The notes below the pieces were generated by a model. It was not told where the DNA came from, ran no database searches, and saw nothing but the letters and a program-made list of their open reading frames with translations. The position numbers and the translations under genes are program-made. DNA of 64,000 nt from an uncultured Eubacteriales bacterium (GTDB lineage Bacteria; Bacillota; Clostridia; Christensenellales; UBA1242), in NCBI GenBank assembly GCA_948607205.1, contig CAPERS010000004.1:33094-97093 (forward strand), given 5' to 3'. This document shows, in pieces, positions 16,852-28,027 of the stretch. Positions within the stretch are counted from its first letter, which is position 1; every line of letters begins with the position of its first letter.

Positions 16852-17056
16852 GCGTCGATGACGCTTACTAAATGAAGCAGAATTATTAGAGTATTCAAAT
16901 AAGTGCATAATGCACAAGCGTTTACTATTCGAAGCAAGTTATTTTAATAAAATTAAAAAGTGGCTAATCCAGTGCCTTAGGCACATACTATTCGAAGTTA
17001 ATTTTGTAGATTAGGATTAATATGTGGCAACGCCACACAAAAAGCGCATAATGCGC
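16852..17056. repeat. Cluster of five palindromes with a TACTATTCGAAG direct repeat
   Basis: Palindromes at 16852-16864 (GCGTC/GACGC), 16903-16915 (GTGCATAATGCAC), 16972-16984 (GTGCCTTAGGCAC), 17023-17037 (TGTGGC/GCCACA) and 17044-17056 (GCGCATAATGCGC). TACTATTCGAAG follows the second and third at 16923-16934 and 16986-16997; a diverged copy follows the first at 16866-16877. The last palindrome ends one base before the ribosome site of the giant gene. The spacer has no gene. Confidence 0.8.
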
Positions 17057-17067
17057 AAGGAGAGATT

Positions 17068-20000
17068 TTGAAAGAAAATATCAAGAAATTCAATTTGTTT
17101 ATTTGCAGTTTGATGCTTGTGCTTACAGGTCTCTTTTTTGTCGCATGTGGTGGAATTGACTATTCAAAAGTCAACCTCACATGTGACCAAGACCATGTCA
17201 CACTTATGATTGGCGAAGAGATGACAGTCAATTTCACAATCGAAAATTTGCAGGGTGGAATGAGTGAAAAACTTGATTTTTCTTTGCAAGGTCATTCGGT
17301 CACTATTGATGCAAGTGAGCCAAACAACGCAACAACATCTCTTTTAATCAAAGGCGTAGAAGGTGGTCGAACAACAATTGTTGCAACAGCGGAAGGACAA
17401 AAATCTTGCCAAGTTGTTGTTGATGTTTTGAAACCAAGCCAATCCTTGTCAAATGGCGAAAATGTCCTTTATCTGACTGAAAGCAAGCCACTTTCGCCAA
17501 GTTCAATTGACTTTAAGTTTGATTCTGATGCAGTTTTGAGAAATCTTGCTTTCCATTTCTATGGAATTTCAAACGGCAACACTGTTTTGCTTGAAAATGT
17601 TAGAGATGGTGAGGAATACATAAACCAATTTAAAAAAGTCTTTGTTGTCAACGAAAACATAACTGAAAGCGGAGAAACCGTCAAAGTCAGCCACATTGTT
17701 TTTGAAGACGAACAAGAGAATTTTTACACGATTAATGCTTTTGAAAAATCAACTGACAGAAAACATTTCTGCCAGTTTGTTGCTTTAACAAAAGATGGTG
17801 ACAATTACATTTTTAATGACAATCACTTAAAAGTTTTTCCGGGCGATAAATTCACCTTTGTTGCGCGCTATCTCGATGACCCAGAGTCACAAATTTATGT
17901 GCAACGTGATTTTTATGTTTACACAAATCTTGATGAAAGTTCAATCGATTTCAACTTGAAATATCTTCCAAAACAAGAGGGAGGGCTTGAACAAACTTGT
18001 GACGACCAAGAAAAAATTGTTCTTATTCCAAATCGTGAAAACAGCGAGGAAAGCCTTTCTTTAATTGATTTTGGTCATGTTCAAGCAAGCTTTTCTATTT
18101 CAGCATCGGATATGACGCAAAATCTTATCAAAATTGAAGCCAACTTCAAGGATGGCTATGTTGCAAACAAAGTGATTGGAAAGCCTGTGTTCAATGGTGA
18201 CAAATTGACATTTCCAATTGAAATCACAAGTGCGACCACACGAAGTGTGAACACAACCTTGGTTGTCAGATTTTTCTATGAAGACCTCAAAAATGTGACT
18301 GATAATGGTGTTAGTTTTGAAGTGGAAGTTCCTGTTCAAATCATTTATCAGCCAGAAGAAATTATTATTAACGATGGCAACTTTGATTCTAATAATCCTT
18401 TGGTTTTTTATAACACTTATTATGATGACCAATCAGGTTGGGAGAAGTTCAATTTCTCACTTAATCCAATTGATGCAAAATATGATGAATTTGTTTTGAA
18501 CTTTAATGTTAAAGAAGTCAATATAAGATATAACGGCAGAATTTATAGCGAAGAAAATTGTGAAAAAGACTCAAGAAATTATGCAAAATTGAAAATCACC
18601 GACCTCTCTTTGCCAGTTGAGATAAGAGGGCTTCGTCAAGGCGGAATGGTCACTGGCAATGGCGTTCTCAGTTCAGTTGGTGTCACTGTCAATTTCAATA
18701 TTGGCGGAATGGAAGAAAGCAGAACAAGAAGCATAAGTTACATTGTCAAATCTGGTGCTGACCACATCGAATATCAAAGCGAACATATCAATGAAACAGA
18801 CATTTTGTATATGTCAATCTCTGACACGAGCGAAAAAATCTTTGATGCAATGGTTGCAAAAAGTTTCAATGGTGACAGCCAAAGCATTGACGCCGAATTC
18901 ACATCTTTTGAAATAAGACATGAAAGCGGAGATGATGTTGTTGAAATTTTGACCAAATCAAAAATATCTGACCAAGGTTCAAATGTTCAAAACAGACTCC
19001 AAATTGGTCTTAAAAGCAAGACGCTTGGCTATGGCGTTTATCGTGTAACACTCGACAATGGCGTTCATCAAGTTTTTAGAGTTCAAGTTATTGAAGAACT
19101 TGATTCACTCAAAATTGTTAATTCAGAAGGCTCAAACTCTGTCAAACTTTGTGAACAAATTGTTGAAAACAAGACAAATAACAACGATGAAACAAAAAGA
19201 AGCTTCACAAACAACGTTTATATCTTGCACAAAAACAGCAGTGAAATTAAGTTTGAAATTTTTGCAAATAACAACCAACTTTCAAAGGCAATTTCGCAGG
19301 CAATCATAAAAAACATTTCAGCAAATGGCTTTTCAGCAACGCTTGATTATGATGACTATATAACTCTCAACATTAATGCGTTTGGTGACGGAAGTGGACA
19401 GATTGAACTTATGTTCAACTCTTTCAAAGTTGCTGACAACTTCAAACAAATAATATGTGAAAACACATACACTATGGACATCGTGTCTTACAGTTTTATG
19501 GATTCACTCGTCATTCAAGATGAAAATGGTGACAATGCAAACTATATTCAACTTTATGCAAACGCGCCAAGAGGCGATAGCAAAACTTTGAAGGTGAAAG
19601 ATTCAACAGGTTACATGTTTTATGACCATGAAGCAGGATGCTATAGTGCCAGTGCATTTAATGAAAAATTTATCTATTGGCAGTCAAGCAGTTTTGAAGG
19701 AATTATAACATATAATTCAGGCGAAGTCTATTTTGGCGGTGATGACCCTGTGGCACGTTTTGACCCAAAAACAATGACAATCACTCCAATGAGAAAGGGC
19801 GTTTTTGAACTTTATGCCATGGTTGACCAGTATGCACAAAATCAACCAAAAATCTTTTCAATCAAAGTTGAGATTGAGGAGTATATACGCGTGGAATCAA
19901 TTTCAGCACAAGACACAATCAAAGATATTGATTTCTCTTTGAGAAGTGCTGACAGAGTGAAAGAAGTTATCGTTCAAGTCACTCCAAACGGCGCAAATAA

Positions 20001-23000
20001 TAAAAATATAAAAGCTATTTACACTCCAAAAGATAATGTCAACATCTTTGGCGAAGATGGCATTTCAGTTAAGGCAATTGATGAACAAAATGGGGTATTC
20101 ATGGTAAGCCTTGATGCATCAAAATTCAAATTGCCTGAAAACAATCAAAATCAATCGGAAAATAATGGCGAAACTGGTGATGGAAATAAAGGCTCTGATA
20201 GTGAAAATTTAAACAGAGTTTCACTTGGCGGAAGTCTTATGATAGCGCCAGTTGACTGGCTTAATGATAACGATATTCTTATCTATGATGGCGGAACAGT
20301 CAATATTGATATAAATTTCCAAACAGGCGATGAAAAAAATCCTTACATTCTCAGAACTGCGAATGACGTGATTGCAATAAAGGAAGACCTTTCAGCCTAC
20401 TATTCTCTTGCAACAACAATTGACATCTCAAACAAACAAGACGAGTTACCACTTGGCGTTTTCTCAGGCCACCTTACTGGAATAACCGAGGACGCAAAAA
20501 TCACAGGCATAAATGTGAGAAAAGGTTCAGCTGGCAAGTATAACGAACATGATGTAACCGATTATGGTCTGTTCTCTCAAATTGCAAAGGGTGCAGTTAT
20601 TAAAGATGTTGCCTTTGCTGGTAAATTTGATATCGATAATGAAAATGATAATAAAACCGGCAGAAGAATGGGTATTGTGGCTGGCTTAAACAGCGGGACA
20701 CTTGAAAATATAGGCGTTGAACTGACAGACGACAGCACAATAAAACCAAAAGATATAAGTAATGGCGACGGACTTAGACTTGGCGGTGTTGTTGGTGGAA
20801 ATGAAGGAACAATTGTTCAAGGACATTTGCCAGAAAATCAAAATAATGAAGAGAACGCTAGAGAAACTCAGGACGAAAACAAGTCATCTATAAAACCAAA
20901 AATAACTTTCTATTCAGGTAAATATAAGATTAAAATTGATGCTTCTGTCTTGGAAGAGGTTAAGGATGAAAACCTTATTAAAGTTCGCGTTGGTGGGCTT
21001 GTTGGAAGAAACCAAGGCGACATTATCAAAACAAGCGAAAATGACGGACTTGGTTATGCAAACTATATGGCATACACCAACATTGAAGTTATAAATCAGG
21101 AATCAGAATCGATAAATATCGGTGATGACATCGGTGGTCTTGTCGGCGTGAGTGAAAATGGCAGTATTTATAGTGAAAATGAAACACACCCAATCATTGT
21201 TGGCGGACGTCTTAGTGGAAATTATGCCGTTGGCGGAATTGCAGGAAAAATTGCTGTAAAAGAAAATGATCAATTTAAAAACATAACATCTCGAACATTT
21301 GTTAAAGGCAGTTACTATGTTGGTGGAATTTCTGCAAAAGTCAATAATCAAATTGGAGTTGATGCCGTTAACTTTACTCTTCAAGCAGTTGATGCTGGTG
21401 GACAAGGTTTTGATGCTTCGATGATTGTGAAAAATGTGATAGAAAAAACAGAAAGCACAACAAAAGCTTCAACAGAAACTGAAACAAAACCTTCAATACA
21501 AGAAATTGCATTTGGAGAGGGTTTTAGTTCAGTTACAAGCGAAATAAAGGCTTTGTCTTATGTGAAAGAAGTTGCGAACGATATTTCAGGCACTGAAACT
21601 CAGAACTTGAGAAAATATTTCGGTGACTATATCGAGATAAAGCAATCTGCTAATGACTCAAATGCAGTAAGTATTGACGGCTATTATGTTGCAACTCAAG
21701 TTTCATTTAATAAAGATAATGATTCAATCAATGTTTCTGCAAATAAACAAAATGGATTCGGGGAATTTACCAATAATAAAAACAACCTTTTCTATATGTT
21801 CTATTTTGGAGCGAACTCACTCAATATCAATGACAACAATGACACTTTCAGCAAAGTTCAAGAAACTTTAAATAAAGAATATAACACACAAAAATCTGAT
21901 GATAAATTGTATCCAATAACTTCGGCGAATAATGAAATTGTTTTCTCAACAAATTCAAACATTCTTTCAATTGACCATAGCGGAACAATCTCAGTGACTG
22001 GCACAGGTGTGGCAACAATTGAATGCTCAAGCATTTTGAATTCATCTCAATCAATGACAATCAAGATTTATGTGACTAACTATTTCAACCATTCAAAAGA
22101 TATTTCGATTGTTTATCCAAGCATGTCGCAAACTTCACTTCCGCTTGTTGACGGCAGTGTGGCAAATGTCAAAGGTGACAATGTTGTAAGACAGTATGTC
22201 AGACCAAACTATGAACTGAAAGATAAAAATGAAAAAATTGTTTCAACTCAATTTGGAAATATGCTTGTCGACAACGTGTCAATCAGCCTTGTTCCAAACA
22301 CAGCAATCTCTGCTGAAATGGAGTATGATAATATTGATTTTGATATTTCATGTTCTGGTCAGACAATAACATTGAAAAGAAAATCTTCTTTGCATGAAAA
22401 CAAAAATTTTCCTGTTACAGTCAAACCTTTCATTAAAGTTGATGGTGATGTTAGTTATGTTAACAAAGAATTTACTTACAATGTTGACTATAAAAAAGGC
22501 GCGATTTCAATAAAAACTGTCAATTATGAACAGGCGTCAATAACAACAGGGCAAACACTTAATGATGTGATTTTAATAAATTCAACAGCCAAAGAAGACT
22601 GTGTGAATTTCAAAATCTATGACAGCCGTGGTAGAGATGTTCTTAGCGAAGAAATTTCTAACGTAAAAAACAAAAACCGACTTTTCTCAGCAAGTATTCT
22701 CGACTCCAAAGGCAATTCGGTTATGAATGCTTCAACTTCTGATTTGCCAGACACTGCTTCAGGTGACTTTAACTTCGCTGAGCAAAAATTTTCATTGTCT
22801 GTGTATGTTGACACAACTTCAGACGCTTATCAAAACCGCTTTGAAAGAGATATATATGGCACTTATTATATGGAAATAACTGCCGGCTCAGACAGTTCAG
22901 TAACAACAGTTGTTGAACTTCGCTATATCAATATTCCACTTAATAATGTTGTTATAGATAACTATAATTCAAGACCAAAAGCCAATGAGTCATTGACTTC

Positions 23001-26000
23001 AACTTCAAATGTTTCCTATCCGGGAAGGGAGGGCGTTCTTGCACTCACACTTTCACCTGACACGGCTGACTTTGATTATATTCTGATTGAAAATGATTTG
23101 TCAAATGACCAAGAAGGCAATGGAAGAGCCAATATCGGTCTTTTGACCAAAAATACTCAAGGCGAACCATTTAATAACAGCCAGATTTCAGGTTCGGTGA
23201 CTGAACGCGGAATCAAACTCACTTTCAATGAAATTTTGCAAGCTTATTCAGGTAAGGATGTAGAAAAATATCACGGAGTTATTTATCTTCGATATGTCAT
23301 CTCATCTCTTGGTGTGAAAGAGGGTGGAAACTGCGTTTTCAGAATTACTGCAGTGAAAGAAAACTCTTTCACAAAGACATATCTGAAAAAAGTTGACCTT
23401 GTTATTCAAAATCATGTTTATCTTTCACTTGAAGGCAAAACTTCAACAAGCCAAGACATTTCAAAACCTGTTTTTGAAGTGGCAAGAGGTTTGAAGTATC
23501 GTATAAATATCGATAAGTATGGCTTCACTGATGACGAAATCGAAATAACCACTGAAGTTGGTGACCCAGTTGCAATCGTGAAAGAAAATGGACAGTATTT
23601 TGTTCAAGTGCTTTCAAATATAAGTTATAATGGTGCAACATTCAAAGATGTCAAAGTGAAAGTTCAGGGCAAGAGTGAAGACGGAACTCGTGTATATGAG
23701 TCAGAGATGACTTTGACAATCAGAGAATACAACATTCTTTATAACAATCTAACTGACAAGAACTCTGATATAATTCGTGGCATGAACAATGGAAGAATCA
23801 ATTTGAATATTGGAAATCCTTTCAATTTAAGAGTTGACTTTGAGTCTTTCATTGAGTTTGACTCAACTGACCCAACTGTTGTTGGTTTGGTGCAAGAGTT
23901 TATCGAAAGTTTGCAAAACAGCGCAACATGGATGGTCTACACAAATCTTAACGGCTCTGTTTCATCAGGAGAATCGTTGAAAGACAATTTTGAAAATGCA
24001 AGAGATATATTTGATTTCTCAAGAACCAATAATGCATGGCCAAAATTGGAAACAAATTATTTCACTTCCGACGGACTTAGATTCACTCCAATCATGACTC
24101 ACACTTTTGCTCAAAGATTTTATGCATTCACATTCAAAGTTAATTTCAAAAATGTTGGTGGTGGAAAGTTTGAAGGCGTTGCTTTCAGTCAAAACGCGAA
24201 TGACAGCCAACCTATTGAAACCACTTTCACGTTTGATGTGACAACTTCAAGTTCACTTGAACATCCAATTCCAATCTATGAACAAGATGAACTTATGAAC
24301 ATGACCGAAGGCTCTCACTATATCTTAATGAAAGATATTGAACTTAATCCTGAAACCTTCCAACCAATAAATGCCAACTTCAAGTCTTTCGACGGAAATG
24401 GCTACACAATTTCATTTGTTGGAAAGGATGGCAATAATATCTATTATGATTTTGGCAATGAGTCAAACATTGGACTGTTCTCAACGATAGATTCTGGAAC
24501 AGTTGTCAAAAACCTTAACGTCAAGATTGGCGGTGGAGTTGATGACACATCAGACAATATCAATGACAGAAAACTTATGATGTTCAAAACAAGTTCGACT
24601 GCATTTAACGCCGGCGTTATCGCAGGTCAGAACAACGGAATCATCACAAACTGCTATGTTTATAGCGAAGAAGATGCTGGAAAGTTCACCTATCTGACAG
24701 TGAGTGCAGGTGGCGCAAACTCAAACGGCTATATTGCCGGAATTGCTGGAACAAACGGCGGTTTTATCACCAATTCGCGTTCATCGCTTTACGCTATGAG
24801 TGCATATTATAACCTCTCTGGTTTTGTCGGCATAAACAATGGCAAGATTGCAAGTTCTTATTTCAAAGAAGGCGTTCTTGTCGGCAGTTCAACTGACAGA
24901 AACGTTGCTGGTTTTGTTATCAACAATGGCTCAAGCGGTCAAATTATAACTTCTTATGTTTCTGGCGAAAAAGAAAGTTCTCATCTTCTCGTTAAAGATA
25001 GAAATGAGAAAAATCCAAAACATTTCATTCGCTCTTCAACAAATGAAGGTGGGTTTGCATTCACAAACCAAGGCTTGATTGAAAACTGTTATTCAAATAT
25101 AAGAATTCTCGGCTCATCACAGCGCGCAGGTTTCGTGTTCAGAAATGAAGGTCAGGTGAAAAAATCATTCTCGCTTTCAATCCTCGAAAACAACAGCACT
25201 TCATCTGCCGGATTTGCTATGGACTTTAGTGACGGCGCCATTGGGACCTTTGAAGACTGCTATTATATCGAAGATGAAGAAAATGCAGTTGATGTGAATG
25301 GCAACCAAACTAATGTGAAATATTATTATAACACCCATATCAAACCAATAAGTTTTGAAGGTGTAACTCCGCTCACAATTGATGGTTTCTCAGATTATAA
25401 AACTTATTTTTCAAATTATATTTATTCAGACGCGAAAAATGCAGGCGGAGTTTGGGTTGTTGCCGATGGTAAACTTGATTCAGCGGGATTATTTGGAAAC
25501 ACTATTGCAACAGGCGGACTTGAACTTGTTTCTGCAAACATCATTGCGCACAGCAGACAATCGCTTTTATCACGTGAGGAAGATTCTTCATCTGGCGATG
25601 TTGTTTACACATATAAACACGAGTCAAATGGCGCAGGCGAAATAAAGAACCCTTACATTATTTTCGATGCCAATTCTTTTGAACATTATTTGGCTTCAGA
25701 CACCACTAAAGTTGTCGATGAAAACGTAAGACTTGTTGCTGATATCGATTATCAAGAATTTGAAACAAACTCAAAAACGTATCGAACAATTTTCAATGGC
25801 GTTCTCGAAGGCAACGGCATGGAGATACGAAACATAAGGCTCATCTCAACTGAACGTCTAACTTCGGCAGGCTTATTCAGTCAGATTGGTCAAAATGCAA
25901 CAGCAAGCGGTCAAACTGTTATGAACCTTACTCTCAGTCCAAAAACAGTTTCATTTGCCTCAACAACTTCTGTTGGTGCACTTGCAGGACTTGTTTCAAA

Positions 26001-27726
26001 CGGAAAGATTTATAATGTTTCAATCACTTCTTCAGGCAATGATTTGACTGTGATTGGCAATAACTTTGTCGGCGGACTGTTTGGAAGAACGCACGGCGTC
26101 AACAATATGAAGAATATCTCTTCAACTGTTTCAGTCACTGCAAACTTCAAACCTGAGTTTGACTTCCAGTATCGCGAAGGCTATGGCAACGAAACGAGCG
26201 CTTCCTATGCAGGCAGTCTTATCGGCTTTGCAGGCGAGAACACAACAATCGTCAAAGCGTATGCAAGTGAGATTGGCACAATTCTCGGTGACCGAGCAGG
26301 ATATATGTTCGGAGGAATAGGCTCTGAATCAAACATTTCATATGTTTACGCAGACATAAACCCAGAAGCCAAAATTCGTGCAAACCACTATGGCGGAATG
26401 GTTGCCGGCGAAACGCAAGGAACACTTTCAGAAGTTGATGTTTATGGAAATGAAAGTGAAGTTTCAATCTTCGCAGTTGAACCAGGATTTGTTCCAGTCG
26501 CAGTCGGCGGAATTGCAGGAAGGATAAACGGCGGAAAACTTTCAAACATAATCATGAGTCAATCTTTCATTGTTGGAAGTTATCAAACTTCATCATCTAG
26601 TGTGAGCGTTAACTATGTTGGCGGTCTTGTTGGCTATTCGCGCGTTTCCGATGTTCGCATCGAAAATTCAATCATGTCAGCAAACATTTCAACAAGCGGA
26701 AGTGTTCTTGGCGGAGCAGTTGGTCTTTCTGACCAAAGTGTCAACCTTGACAGAATCGGGGTTAAACAAGGAAGTCTTTCTCTTGCAGGACAATCTGTGA
26801 ATGTTAGTGTTGGCGGACTTGTCGGAAGTTTGATTGATAGCGGAAAAGTTAACATTTCAAACAGTTATTGCGATTCAAGCATTTCAGTTGACATCTTCGC
26901 TCATCGTGTTGATATGACAGCAAATGTCAGCGGTCTTGTCGCTTACAATGCAGTGAATGCCGTTATGCAAAATTGCTATTCAACTTCCTCTATCAATGTG
27001 ATTATGCGTGATATATCTGCAATTGGAGTGACTAAAAAAGGTGAAAAGCAAGAAAAAGCACTTTTGAATACTAATGAATCAGTGTTTACAAATTGTAAAG
27101 TAACTGACAGTTTGTTTGCAAACAATAACAATATGAATTTAATTATTTATAATTATGGAAAGCCACAAAGCGAGGCTTCTGAAAATCCACCAGTGTCAGC
27201 ATATAAACCTTCACTTGCTGGACTCAAAGACCACGTATTGATCGGGGGAGAGAATTCAGAGATTAAAGGTGTGAATGTATATCATTCAACAACAACTGTT
27301 AAAGAAGACGTTAAAAACTATATCATAGAGAACGAAAAACTGACTCACACCTATATCGAAACAACTGGAACAGGCGATGATAAGAAAGAAGAAACCAAGA
27401 AAAAAATCAAAGATAGTATTGAATTTTTGGATAAGCGCTTTGTTCTGTATGAAAAAGGTGACATTGTCGCAGTAGTGACTGGAGAAAAAGATACAACAAC
27501 CGGTAAGCCAATTGTCAAACTTCAAACTCTTGGCGACGAATACATTGGCAAATATATCGAATGCACAAATCAAAAAGTTGTTTGGCATGACGATGGCGCA
27601 AACAAAAATGAATATTTGGAAATGACAGTTTCAAACCTCAACAGCATTTTGGTTGGAAATCCATTCCCTGAGCGAACTGGTTGCTATCTATTCTTTGAAA
27701 CAAATCTGTTTTGGCAACATAAATAA
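17068..27726 (+). CDS. Giant 3552-residue lipoprotein adhesin with GLUG repeats
   Basis: Start is TTG at 17068: AAGGAG (17057-17062) lies 5 nt upstream and the signal peptide begins there. The lipobox FVAC gives lipidated Cys27, so the protein is anchored to the outer face of the membrane. Residues 30-1080 are beta-rich, probably Ig-like modules. Three beta-helix-type modules open with NPYI-like or HPI-like motifs (about residues 1090, 2394 and 2861) followed by DGNGY/LEGNGM and long runs of GLUG-like repeats (GGLVGRNQGD, AGVIAGQNNG, GGIAGRINGG and similar). A BIG2-like segment lies near residues 1600-1670. No LPXTG motif or C-terminal helix is seen. Predicted mass is near 390 kDa. It probably mediates adhesion or surface coating; the upstream VirB4-like ATPase may serve its export, which is inference. 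Confidence 0.85.
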   Translation: MKENIKKFNLFICSLMLVLTGLFFVACGGIDYSKVNLTCDQDHVTLMIGEEMTVNFTIENLQGGMSEKLDFSLQGHSVTIDASEPNNATTSLLIKGVEGGRTTIVATAEGQKSCQVVVDVLKPSQSLSNGENVLYLTESKPLSPSSIDFKFDSDAVLRNLAFHFYGISNGNTVLLENVRDGEEYINQFKKVFVVNENITESGETVKVSHIVFEDEQENFYTINAFEKSTDRKHFCQFVALTKDGDNYIFNDNHLKVFPGDKFTFVARYLDDPESQIYVQRDFYVYTNLDESSIDFNLKYLPKQEGGLEQTCDDQEKIVLIPNRENSEESLSLIDFGHVQASFSISASDMTQNLIKIEANFKDGYVANKVIGKPVFNGDKLTFPIEITSATTRSVNTTLVVRFFYEDLKNVTDNGVSFEVEVPVQIIYQPEEIIINDGNFDSNNPLVFYNTYYDDQSGWEKFNFSLNPIDAKYDEFVLNFNVKEVNIRYNGRIYSEENCEKDSRNYAKLKITDLSLPVEIRGLRQGGMVTGNGVLSSVGVTVNFNIGGMEESRTRSISYIVKSGADHIEYQSEHINETDILYMSISDTSEKIFDAMVAKSFNGDSQSIDAEFTSFEIRHESGDDVVEILTKSKISDQGSNVQNRLQIGLKSKTLGYGVYRVTLDNGVHQVFRVQVIEELDSLKIVNSEGSNSVKLCEQIVENKTNNNDETKRSFTNNVYILHKNSSEIKFEIFANNNQLSKAISQAIIKNISANGFSATLDYDDYITLNINAFGDGSGQIELMFNSFKVADNFKQIICENTYTMDIVSYSFMDSLVIQDENGDNANYIQLYANAPRGDSKTLKVKDSTGYMFYDHEAGCYSASAFNEKFIYWQSSSFEGIITYNSGEVYFGGDDPVARFDPKTMTITPMRKGVFELYAMVDQYAQNQPKIFSIKVEIEEYIRVESISAQDTIKDIDFSLRSADRVKEVIVQVTPNGANNKNIKAIYTPKDNVNIFGEDGISVKAIDEQNGVFMVSLDASKFKLPENNQNQSENNGETGDGNKGSDSENLNRVSLGGSLMIAPVDWLNDNDILIYDGGTVNIDINFQTGDEKNPYILRTANDVIAIKEDLSAYYSLATTIDISNKQDELPLGVFSGHLTGITEDAKITGINVRKGSAGKYNEHDVTDYGLFSQIAKGAVIKDVAFAGKFDIDNENDNKTGRRMGIVAGLNSGTLENIGVELTDDSTIKPKDISNGDGLRLGGVVGGNEGTIVQGHLPENQNNEENARETQDENKSSIKPKITFYSGKYKIKIDASVLEEVKDENLIKVRVGGLVGRNQGDIIKTSENDGLGYANYMAYTNIEVINQESESINIGDDIGGLVGVSENGSIYSENETHPIIVGGRLSGNYAVGGIAGKIAVKENDQFKNITSRTFVKGSYYVGGISAKVNNQIGVDAVNFTLQAVDAGGQGFDASMIVKNVIEKTESTTKASTETETKPSIQEIAFGEGFSSVTSEIKALSYVKEVANDISGTETQNLRKYFGDYIEIKQSANDSNAVSIDGYYVATQVSFNKDNDSINVSANKQNGFGEFTNNKNNLFYMFYFGANSLNINDNNDTFSKVQETLNKEYNTQKSDDKLYPITSANNEIVFSTNSNILSIDHSGTISVTGTGVATIECSSILNSSQSMTIKIYVTNYFNHSKDISIVYPSMSQTSLPLVDGSVANVKGDNVVRQYVRPNYELKDKNEKIVSTQFGNMLVDNVSISLVPNTAISAEMEYDNIDFDISCSGQTITLKRKSSLHENKNFPVTVKPFIKVDGDVSYVNKEFTYNVDYKKGAISIKTVNYEQASITTGQTLNDVILINSTAKEDCVNFKIYDSRGRDVLSEEISNVKNKNRLFSASILDSKGNSVMNASTSDLPDTASGDFNFAEQKFSLSVYVDTTSDAYQNRFERDIYGTYYMEITAGSDSSVTTVVELRYINIPLNNVVIDNYNSRPKANESLTSTSNVSYPGREGVLALTLSPDTADFDYILIENDLSNDQEGNGRANIGLLTKNTQGEPFNNSQISGSVTERGIKLTFNEILQAYSGKDVEKYHGVIYLRYVISSLGVKEGGNCVFRITAVKENSFTKTYLKKVDLVIQNHVYLSLEGKTSTSQDISKPVFEVARGLKYRINIDKYGFTDDEIEITTEVGDPVAIVKENGQYFVQVLSNISYNGATFKDVKVKVQGKSEDGTRVYESEMTLTIREYNILYNNLTDKNSDIIRGMNNGRINLNIGNPFNLRVDFESFIEFDSTDPTVVGLVQEFIESLQNSATWMVYTNLNGSVSSGESLKDNFENARDIFDFSRTNNAWPKLETNYFTSDGLRFTPIMTHTFAQRFYAFTFKVNFKNVGGGKFEGVAFSQNANDSQPIETTFTFDVTTSSSLEHPIPIYEQDELMNMTEGSHYILMKDIELNPETFQPINANFKSFDGNGYTISFVGKDGNNIYYDFGNESNIGLFSTIDSGTVVKNLNVKIGGGVDDTSDNINDRKLMMFKTSSTAFNAGVIAGQNNGIITNCYVYSEEDAGKFTYLTVSAGGANSNGYIAGIAGTNGGFITNSRSSLYAMSAYYNLSGFVGINNGKIASSYFKEGVLVGSSTDRNVAGFVINNGSSGQIITSYVSGEKESSHLLVKDRNEKNPKHFIRSSTNEGGFAFTNQGLIENCYSNIRILGSSQRAGFVFRNEGQVKKSFSLSILENNSTSSAGFAMDFSDGAIGTFEDCYYIEDEENAVDVNGNQTNVKYYYNTHIKPISFEGVTPLTIDGFSDYKTYFSNYIYSDAKNAGGVWVVADGKLDSAGLFGNTIATGGLELVSANIIAHSRQSLLSREEDSSSGDVVYTYKHESNGAGEIKNPYIIFDANSFEHYLASDTTKVVDENVRLVADIDYQEFETNSKTYRTIFNGVLEGNGMEIRNIRLISTERLTSAGLFSQIGQNATASGQTVMNLTLSPKTVSFASTTSVGALAGLVSNGKIYNVSITSSGNDLTVIGNNFVGGLFGRTHGVNNMKNISSTVSVTANFKPEFDFQYREGYGNETSASYAGSLIGFAGENTTIVKAYASEIGTILGDRAGYMFGGIGSESNISYVYADINPEAKIRANHYGGMVAGETQGTLSEVDVYGNESEVSIFAVEPGFVPVAVGGIAGRINGGKLSNIIMSQSFIVGSYQTSSSSVSVNYVGGLVGYSRVSDVRIENSIMSANISTSGSVLGGAVGLSDQSVNLDRIGVKQGSLSLAGQSVNVSVGGLVGSLIDSGKVNISNSYCDSSISVDIFAHRVDMTANVSGLVAYNAVNAVMQNCYSTSSINVIMRDISAIGVTKKGEKQEKALLNTNESVFTNCKVTDSLFANNNNMNLIIYNYGKPQSEASENPPVSAYKPSLAGLKDHVLIGGENSEIKGVNVYHSTTTVKEDVKNYIIENEKLTHTYIETTGTGDDKKEETKKKIKDSIEFLDKRFVLYEKGDIVAVVTGEKDTTTGKPIVKLQTLGDEYIGKYIECTNQKVVWHDDGANKNEYLEMTVSNLNSILVGNPFPERTGCYLFFETNLFWQHK

Positions 27727-27753
27727 GTTCATTTTGTTTTAAAAAAGTTAGAT

Positions 27754-27796
27754 AAAAAATGCTCATTCAAAGCGTAAGTTTTGTTTGAGCATTTTT
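27754..27796 (+). terminator. Terminator after the giant adhesin gene
   Basis: AAAAATGCTCA (27755-27765) pairs with TGAGCATTTTT (27786-27796) around a 20-nt loop. Confidence 0.75.
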
Positions 27797-27939
27797 GTTT
27801 TATTGTCGCAAAATCTTCAAGTTTTTGAGATGGCAACAATTTTCAACAAAAAATAACAATATTTGATTATATAAAAGCGATTAAAGTTATAAAAAAATGA
27901 TTAAAATCTTAAATTTTGGAAATTATTTTTGAAAAAGTG

Positions 27940-27968
27940 TTGACAAATGTATGGGTAAATGCTATAAT
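27940..27968 (+). promoter_or_regulatory. rpoBC promoter, full consensus
   Basis: TTGACA (27940-27945), 17-nt spacer, TATAAT (27963-27968). Start is expected near 27975, giving a leader of about 128 nt. Confidence 0.85.
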
Positions 27969-28027
27969 ATCGTTAACTATTATAGCGCATTGTGGGAAAG
28001 AATTTTGTTTTTTAACTTAATATAGGG

